From assembly GCA_903928895.1 (NCBI GenBank), contig CAIYSR010000125.1:1-64000 (forward strand): 64,000 bases of DNA, written 5' to 3'. Shown in pieces: positions 59,629-64,000 of this stretch. Each line of letters starts with the position of its first letter. Within the stretch, counting starts at the first letter, position 1. The notes under the pieces are model-generated. The model was not told the origin of the DNA. It saw only the letters and a list, made by a program, of their open reading frames with translations, and did not search any database. Source of the stretch: an uncultured Rhodospirillales bacterium (lineage in GTDB: Bacteria > Pseudomonadota > Alphaproteobacteria > Acetobacterales > Acetobacteraceae). The position numbers and the translations under genes were made by a program.

Positions 59629-60725
59629 GTCGGGATCTCCAGCGCCTGCACATGTTCAGCGGCGAGCCACCGGCCGCCATTGCCGCACGCGGTGCAGATG
59701 AGCTGCGCGCGATGCGGCCCAACACCGGGCCCGACCCGATAGGTGGTCCCGCGGCAGCGATTGCATGGACCGTGTGTGATGATTTCGGGGGGTATCGTCG
59801 CCGGCACCCCGTCGCGCCATTCGCTGCCATCTTTCAGGCGGTAGCTGACCCAATCCTCGCCGGCGTCGATCTGCTCGCCCGGGACGAGGTCAGGGATGTA
59901 GAGATGCGCCGCACAACCGGCCGTCTGCTCACGTCGGGCGAGCGGCACCTGATGGCGCGCGCAGTGCCAGGCGCCGCCGTCGATCGGCGTGGCGTGCAAG
60001 CAGGAGCGGCAGTGGCGGTCGACTTCCACATTCGTGTGGCAGACGGCGTGGTGATCGCAGAAGCGGCATTGCCACCACGCCGGGTCCTCGCTGATGCGCG
60101 TGGGCGGGCGCGCCGCGGCGACGATGCGCTCAGCTTTCGCCAGGATGCGCAGCCCCGCCTCGGCATCGTGGCGGACACGTTCCTGGTAGAGTTCGTCGGT
60201 GTCTTTGCAGACCGCGAGATAGAAGGCGCGCTCGATGCCCGCGAGATGCATGTAGGCCTGCATCTGCGCCCAGTGCAGCGGCTTGGATTTCTCGACACCA
60301 TCGGCCTGGAGCTTGGCGAACGACTTGTGGCCGTGGGTCTTGAACTCGCAGACGTGCCAGGCTTTCGGCGCCTCGGGGAAGCCGATCGCCACCGCGTCCA
60401 TGCTGCCGCCGAAGTGGCCGCCGGCGTCGCGCAGGTTCCACTGCCGGCCGGTCTCGGGATCGAGGTCCAGCACGGTGACGCCGATCCGCCGCAGATCGGC
60501 GACAAAGCGAGCCTCGGCCAGGTTGCCGGTGTCGAACAGCCGAAGCAGCCGCCCGGTGTGCCGTGCGCGGCTGGCCCAACGGAACGAATACCAGATGGCG
60601 CGTTCGCATTCGGTGCCGATCAGCGACGCACCGAGATGCTCACGCCATCCGGTATCGGCCGCCGCCTCATAAGCGGCGTAGATGGCCGATACCGTCGGGT
60701 TGGAGGGGGATGGCAGCGGGGCCAT
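59625..60725 (-). CDS. PD-(D/E)XK nuclease (RecB/Cas4-like)
   Basis: 366 residues. The nuclease core has GSMDAVAIGFPEAPKAWHVC with D in the SMD segment and EFKTHGHKSF, i.e. D...ExK. The 'LLRLFDTGNLAEARFVADLR' helix is typical of the Cas4/RecB-like group. Cysteines CRFCDHHAVC and later CNRC..CTAC hint at metal or iron-sulfur binding. Probably end-processing in phage recombination; it neighbours DUF669 and Sak4-like genes. Confidence 0.78.
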   Translation of the reverse strand: MAPLPSPSNPTVSAIYAAYEAAADTGWREHLGASLIGTECERAIWYSFRWASRARHTGRLLRLFDTGNLAEARFVADLRRIGVTVLDLDPETGRQWNLRDAGGHFGGSMDAVAIGFPEAPKAWHVCEFKTHGHKSFAKLQADGVEKSKPLHWAQMQAYMHLAGIERAFYLAVCKDTDELYQERVRHDAEAGLRILAKAERIVAAARPPTRISEDPAWWQCRFCDHHAVCHTNVEVDRHCRSCLHATPIDGGAWHCARHQVPLARREQTAGCAAHLYIPDLVPGEQIDAGEDWVSYRLKDGSEWRDGVPATIPPEIITHGPCNRCRGTTYRVGPGVGPHRAQLICTACGNGGRWLAAEHVQALEIPT

Positions 60726-60732
60726 GTTCGCC

Positions 60733-61275
60733 TCAGGCGCTCCGGCGCCACGGCGGCGAGGCCGTAGCCGGCGCCGCCGCGGGACGAGCGGCGGGGGCGG
60801 TCGGCCGCGCAGGCTGCGCCGCCTGCTGTTGCGGCACGGCCAGCGCAGGCGCAGACGCCCCCTTCGTTGGGGTATAGCCCTTGATCCGGTTCTGCTTGCG
60901 CTGCTGCTCGACCGGCAGGTGCTTGTCGCGGCTGTCGGCTTCCACCGCGAGCGTCACCAGCACCGGCTTGAAGTGCAGCTGCTCGCTGTCGCTGACCTGG
61001 ATCTGCCCGATCGCATGGCAGATCGCCGAGAGCTGCCGCTGCGCGATCTCGACCGTCTGCTGGCTGCGGTTGACCAGGTTCAGCCGGTCCCACAGCTTGC
61101 GGCCGCGATGGGGGCCGTCGAGGATATCGAGTTCCAGCCACAGCATCTGGCCATCGCCCTGCTTGGTCGGCTGCATCTCGCTCTGGACGATCTGCGCGAC
61201 GTATTTGCCGGGCGGCAGCAACTCCATCGGGGCCGCGGGTTCGACGCCGCTGGCGTCAAAGTTCATCTGTGCCAT
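60733..61275 (-). CDS. DUF669 protein, single-strand-binding-like
   Basis: 180 residues from the ATG at 61275. DUF669 core: ELLPPGKYVAQIVQSEMQPT, LWLELDILDGPHRGRKLWDR, then LSAICHAIG. The C-terminus (about 130-180) is Ala/Pro-rich with a basic end, a flexible tail as in SSB-like proteins. These proteins pair with Sak4 recombinases in phage genomes. Binds ssDNA by inference. Confidence 0.82.
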   Translation of the reverse strand: MAQMNFDASGVEPAAPMELLPPGKYVAQIVQSEMQPTKQGDGQMLWLELDILDGPHRGRKLWDRLNLVNRSQQTVEIAQRQLSAICHAIGQIQVSDSEQLHFKPVLVTLAVEADSRDKHLPVEQQRKQNRIKGYTPTKGASAPALAVPQQQAAQPARPTAPAARPAAAPATASPPWRRSA

Positions 61276-61279
61276 GGAA

Positions 61280-62056
61280 TCAGCTCCGGATTTCTTGGGT
61301 GGGGGTGGCGTAGAAGGGGATGCCGGTGGCGAGCGTGGCCCAGTCGAGCGAGAGGCTCTCCTCGAGGCCGAAACGGTTCTTGGCGAGGAAGGCGGGCCGC
61401 TCGATGGTGTGCAGCAGCCGGTCGCCGCCACTGACGCCGCGCACCACTTTCTTGCCAAAGCCGGCATCGGCCTTCAGCGTGCTGATGCGGTAGTTCGCGA
61501 ACAGCACGGCATCGACATGTTCCTGCACCAGCGCGGAGGCACGTGCGTGCAGCTTCGGCTGGTAGCGGTCGTACGGTTCGGTCTCCGGACTGTCGAAGCG
61601 CTTGATGTCGGCGTGGGCGATCAGGATCACCCCCATGCCGCGGTCTTCACGCAGCCCGTTGATGCCGTCGAGGAAGCTCCGCCAGGTATCGAGCGCGGCG
61701 ACGTAACCCTTGCCGTAGCCGGGCTGCTCGATGTCGTTCCACGGCGGGGACTGCCGTTCGCAGGTGGCCCGCCAGATCAGCGGCTCCAGCCAATCCACGC
61801 TGTCCAGGACGACGGTCTGGAAATCGTGCGCTTCGGTGTAGAGGCTGGTGATCGCCTCCATCACGTCTTCGAAGCTGCGCAGCAGACCGAAGGTTGGCGC
61901 CTCGATGGTGCCGAGCCCATCCTCGGTCTGCAGGAACACTGGGCCCGGTGCATCAGCGGCGAGCTTGGTCTTGCCGACACCGGCAACGCCGTAGACGAGG
62001 AGCCGTGGCGGCGACGCTGCGCCGCTGCGGCGCAGTGATGCCAGGGAGATCGCCAT
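61280..62056 (-). CDS. Sak4-like RecA-type ATPase (AAA_24)
   Basis: 258 residues from the ATG at 62056. Walker A GVAGVGKT (23-30), Walker B TVVLDSVDWLE. VLIAHADIKRF and the DYRYQPKLHARASALV-like region fit the phage Sak4/AAA_24 recombinase group. Promotes single-strand annealing or strand exchange with the DUF669 protein. TAATG overlap with the small upstream gene. Confidence 0.82.
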   Translation of the reverse strand: MAISLASLRRSGAASPPRLLVYGVAGVGKTKLAADAPGPVFLQTEDGLGTIEAPTFGLLRSFEDVMEAITSLYTEAHDFQTVVLDSVDWLEPLIWRATCERQSPPWNDIEQPGYGKGYVAALDTWRSFLDGINGLREDRGMGVILIAHADIKRFDSPETEPYDRYQPKLHARASALVQEHVDAVLFANYRISTLKADAGFGKKVVRGVSGGDRLLHTIERPAFLAKNRFGLEESLSLDWATLATGIPFYATPTQEIRS

Positions 62057-62241
62057 TATTGGGGTTCCTTCGCGGTACGGGGTTTGGCCTTGATCACGTC
62101 GACGGTGATCTGGCCGCCAGCGCGCGCCACCACCTCGGTGAAGCTGTCCAGCGTGGGTTCGAGCGCGGCGACGTCCTTGGCGCGGGCGAGCGCATCGCCG
62201 GCGAGCGGGATGGCAACCTGGATGCGCAGTTCGTGGGCCAT
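62056..62241 (-). CDS. Small prophage protein (61 aa)
   Basis: 61 residues: RIQVAIPLAGDALARAKDVA, then ALEPTLDSFTEVVARAGGQI and TVDVIKAKPRT. An alpha/beta small protein found next to Sak4 genes; no function known. Overlaps both neighbours (TAATG and ATG/TGA). Confidence 0.55.
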   Translation of the reverse strand: MAHELRIQVAIPLAGDALARAKDVAALEPTLDSFTEVVARAGGQITVDVIKAKPRTAKEPQ

Positions 62242-62717
62242 CACGCATTCCTCCGCTCGAAGGCGTAGGACGGGCGTCCGGGCGCGACGGTGCGGGCGGG
62301 CTCGAACAGCGCGCGCAGACGCGGCGGCCACGCCGTGTAGCGGCTCTCGGGCACGCGGATTTCGGTGGTCACGTAGTCCTCGGCGCTCTCCCCCCAGCCG
62401 CGGATGGTGGTGACCGCGTCGGCGAGCAGCGGCTGGTTCCATTCCACGCGCTTGACCAGATCGGCGACGACATCGAAGCCGTTGTCGGTGATGCGGACCC
62501 GCCCGGTGTCCCTGTTGGTCGCCTGCCGTAGCGCGGCCGCGGCGGCGCCGTAGCGGATATGCAGGGCATCGTTCAGCAGATCGCCGAGGCGCTTGGCCTC
62601 AGCCTTGATCTCGCCGACTTCGTCCAGCAGCAGGGCGAGCTGGTCGGCGGGCAACTGAGCAACCTGGGCGGCGTCCATGCCGCGCAGGTCTGTGAGGTGG
62701 GGACGGTTGGTGGGCAT
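62241..62717 (-). CDS. Hypothetical early prophage protein
   Basis: 158 residues: LLLDEVGEIKAEAKRLGDLL forms a coiled-coil-like helix, then ITDNGFDVVADLVKRVEWNQ and PLLADAVTTIRGWGESAEDY. The second half resembles small phage proteins of unknown function found near RecT/Sak4. GGAGATCAC precedes the ATG. Confidence 0.6.
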   Translation of the reverse strand: MPTNRPHLTDLRGMDAAQVAQLPADQLALLLDEVGEIKAEAKRLGDLLNDALHIRYGAAAAALRQATNRDTGRVRITDNGFDVVADLVKRVEWNQPLLADAVTTIRGWGESAEDYVTTEIRVPESRYTAWPPRLRALFEPARTVAPGRPSYAFERRNA

Positions 62718-62764
62718 GTGATCTCCAGGGGGTGGGTCGTGGTCAGGCGAAACGGGGTGGTCGG

Positions 62765-63193
62765 TCAGGCGGCCTCATGGGCGATGGCATCACTCGGAGG
62801 CAGCGGTCCCTGTTCGGCATCGCGGCGCCGGGCACGCCGGTTGGCGTCGGCGTCGGCGTTGGCGGCCGGGCCCGCACTGCGGCCGGCGACCTCGAGCCAG
62901 ACATGCAGCGGCAGGACGACGAAGGGGGCCGCACGGTCGCGCCACAGGAACAGGGCATCATTGCCGCCGAGCCAGCGCTCCAAGGTGCGGAAGCCATCGC
63001 CGTCTCCGCGCGCCTTGACCTCGGCCTTCACGGGCTGTTCACCGCGGACGTAGAGATCGACGTCGGCGCCGTTGCCGCGGTAGCGGACGGCGCCGGACAG
63101 CGGCACGCGCTCGGCCTGGATGCCGCATTTCGTGTGGATGTCGACGATGGCACGCTCGCGGCGCAGGCCCTTGTCGCGCGATGCTTTTCCCAT
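62765..63193 (-). CDS. Holliday-junction-resolvase-like PD-(D/E)XK nuclease
   Basis: 142 residues from the ATG at 63193. KGLRRERAIVDIHTKCGIQA, ERVPLSGAVRYRGNGADVDL and PVKAEVKARG give the E...D...ExK arrangement of Hjc-like resolvases: start helix with E, GADVDL, then EVK. Probably resolves or trims branched DNA in phage replication. Confidence 0.72.
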   Translation of the reverse strand: MGKASRDKGLRRERAIVDIHTKCGIQAERVPLSGAVRYRGNGADVDLYVRGEQPVKAEVKARGDGDGFRTLERWLGGNDALFLWRDRAAPFVVLPLHVWLEVAGRSAGPAANADADANRRARRRDAEQGPLPPSDAIAHEAA

Positions 63194-63278
63194 GGTGTTG
63201 CTCCTCACGCTGCGGCGAACCGTTCATCCGCGGGGGTGATCCGGAAACCGCGCCCTCGGGTCTGGGTAGTGGGCGCGC

Positions 63279-63575
63279 TCATTCCGCAAGGTCCACGATG
63301 CGGGCTGCGGCGGCTGTAGCGTTGACGGTGCCGACGGCGCCGGCACGGCGCGCCAGGTCGTGGATCTGCCGCAGCGCGTCGGCTTTGCGGTGCAGGGCTA
63401 CCGATTGGCGAGAGAGCGCCTCGGTAGCGAAGGCGATGTCGTCCACCGTTGCCTGCGCGATCGGCTTGGTGATGACCGGGCTGGTGCCCGGGCCAGTCGG
63501 CACCTCGATGCTGTCAGGCAGCATCTTGAGCCAGAGCTTGTCACGGAGATGGTCAAGCGGGGTTCGCGGCGTCAT
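63279..63575 (-). CDS. Hypothetical early prophage protein
   Basis: 98 residues; ATG at 63575 preceded by AGGAG 7 bases away. Body: LDHLRDKLWLKMLPDSIEVP; AFATEALSRQSVALHRKADA; LRQIHDLARRAGAVG. Helical, no family named. The same frame is open to 63809, where an ATG overlaps the previous stop (ATGA), so a 176-residue form is possible. Confidence 0.55.
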   Translation of the reverse strand: MTPRTPLDHLRDKLWLKMLPDSIEVPTGPGTSPVITKPIAQATVDDIAFATEALSRQSVALHRKADALRQIHDLARRAGAVGTVNATAAAARIVDLAE

Positions 63576-63805
63576 GCCGTTCTCCTGGTTGGATGGGATG
63601 GGGAAGTGGCTGAGTGCAGGCGTCTGCTTCTCAGCACAGGGAAACCGGCCGGCCGGGGCCGCCGACTTCCCGCTGCCAGGACGTCGAGATGCGAACCGCG
63701 ACAGCAGAGGGATGGCGACGCCGCGCTGTCCGTAGGAAATTCCAATCGCTGGAATTCTCGCGGCGGATGGCAGTTGCGCTTCGCGAGCGAGGGGAGTCAC
63801 CGTCG

Positions 63806-64000
63806 TCATGCGGCGACATCCATCGACCTGGCGATCGCCGGAAGCGCAGCCAGCGCGCCGCGACGGTTGCGCGGCCGGGAACGGGCGATGGCGATGTAGG
63901 TGAAGTCGCCCTCAGCATCGCGGCCCTGGACGAGATGCACCAGACCGTCCTCCGCCAGCTGGAATGCGCGCTGCGCGACGCGCAGCAATTCACGGCGTTC
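63806..64000 (-). CDS. Partial early prophage gene at the window edge
   Basis: 65 codons open to the right edge (LLRVAQRAFQLAEDGLVHLV, QGRDAEGDFTYIAIARSRPR). No start visible with confidence; a TTG at 63988 is the only internal candidate. Ends in ATGA overlap with the next frame. Confidence 0.5.
   Translation of the reverse strand, partial: ERRELLRVAQRAFQLAEDGLVHLVQGRDAEGDFTYIAIARSRPRNRRGALAALPAIARSMDVAA

Larger units (their letters stand above)
10859..64000 (-). mobile_element. Siphovirus-type prophage (right end outside the window)
   Basis: A contiguous set of phage genes in modular order, mostly leftward: recombination/replication (63.8-54.9 kb), small regulators and methyltransferases (54.7-50.9), HNH-TerS-TerL (49.7-46.7), portal-protease-capsid (46.6-41.0), connectors (38.5-35.2), tail (35.2-13.8) and lysis (12.4-10.9). 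Many junctions are ATGA or TGATG overlaps. Five rightward cargo blocks interrupt it. Integrase, repressor and att repeats are not seen. The left limit is taken at the terminator after the last late gene. Structural and replication genes look intact, so it may be inducible. Confidence 0.9.

Overview
The window is GC-rich and dense in genes. It looks like an alphaproteobacterium, plausibly Rhodospirillales/Acetobacteraceae. The basis is codon use, the IS types and a tail gene order (DUF2460, DUF2163, NlpC/P60, hub protein) typical of alphaproteobacterial siphophages and gene transfer agents. Species cannot be read from the sequence. I found no tRNA, rRNA or CRISPR array.

Left part (1 to about 10.8 kb) is accessory chromosome with scars of transfer. 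It starts with a frameshifted gene remnant and a SAM methyltransferase. Next comes an IS3-family element with a programmed -1 frameshift, sitting against a truncated IS21-family element that keeps istB and a four-copy terminal repeat array. A visibly AT-richer block follows: a leftward ABC importer (ATPase, permease, NMT1/THI5-like binding protein) behind an unrecognised gene with a possible N-terminal helix-turn-helix. A rightward pair encodes a DMT transporter and an archaeal/eukaryotic-type prolyl-tRNA synthetase.

From about 10.86 kb to the right edge lies a large siphovirus-type prophage, read mostly right to left. The early module (64 to 54 kb) holds a Holliday-junction-resolvase-like nuclease, a Sak4-like ATPase, a DUF669 protein, a PD-(D/E)XK nuclease, an SF2 helicase, a primase-polymerase/DUF3987 protein and a protein resembling the RNA polymerase alpha C-terminal domain. 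Then come small regulators, two ParB-methyltransferase fusions, HNH endonuclease, small and large terminase, portal, a collagen-like protein, ClpP-like prohead protease, capsid, connectors, tail tube, tail chaperones joined by a probable -1 frameshift (GGGAAAC), tape measure, tail-tip genes, fibres, endolysin, holin and lipoprotein. A strong leftward terminator ends the run. Integrase, lysogeny repressor and att sites are not visible, so the right end lies outside.

Five blocks of cargo face the opposite way (+) inside this leftward late operon: DNA polymerase IV; a Xre/RES toxin-antitoxin pair; a CBASS anti-phage operon; a 333-residue protein with a HEPN-like Rx4H motif; and a small-protein/DUF3489 pair. 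The CBASS locus is the most notable. It has a cGAS/DncV-like nucleotidyltransferase, a stand-alone E2-like protein and a patatin phospholipase (CapV-like), translationally coupled by ATGA overlaps. It diverges from an XRE repressor and an ImmA/IrrE metallopeptidase matching the CapH/CapP DNA-damage switch, with a dyad operator candidate between them. The prophage thus appears to carry a complete, regulated abortive-infection system in its tail operon.
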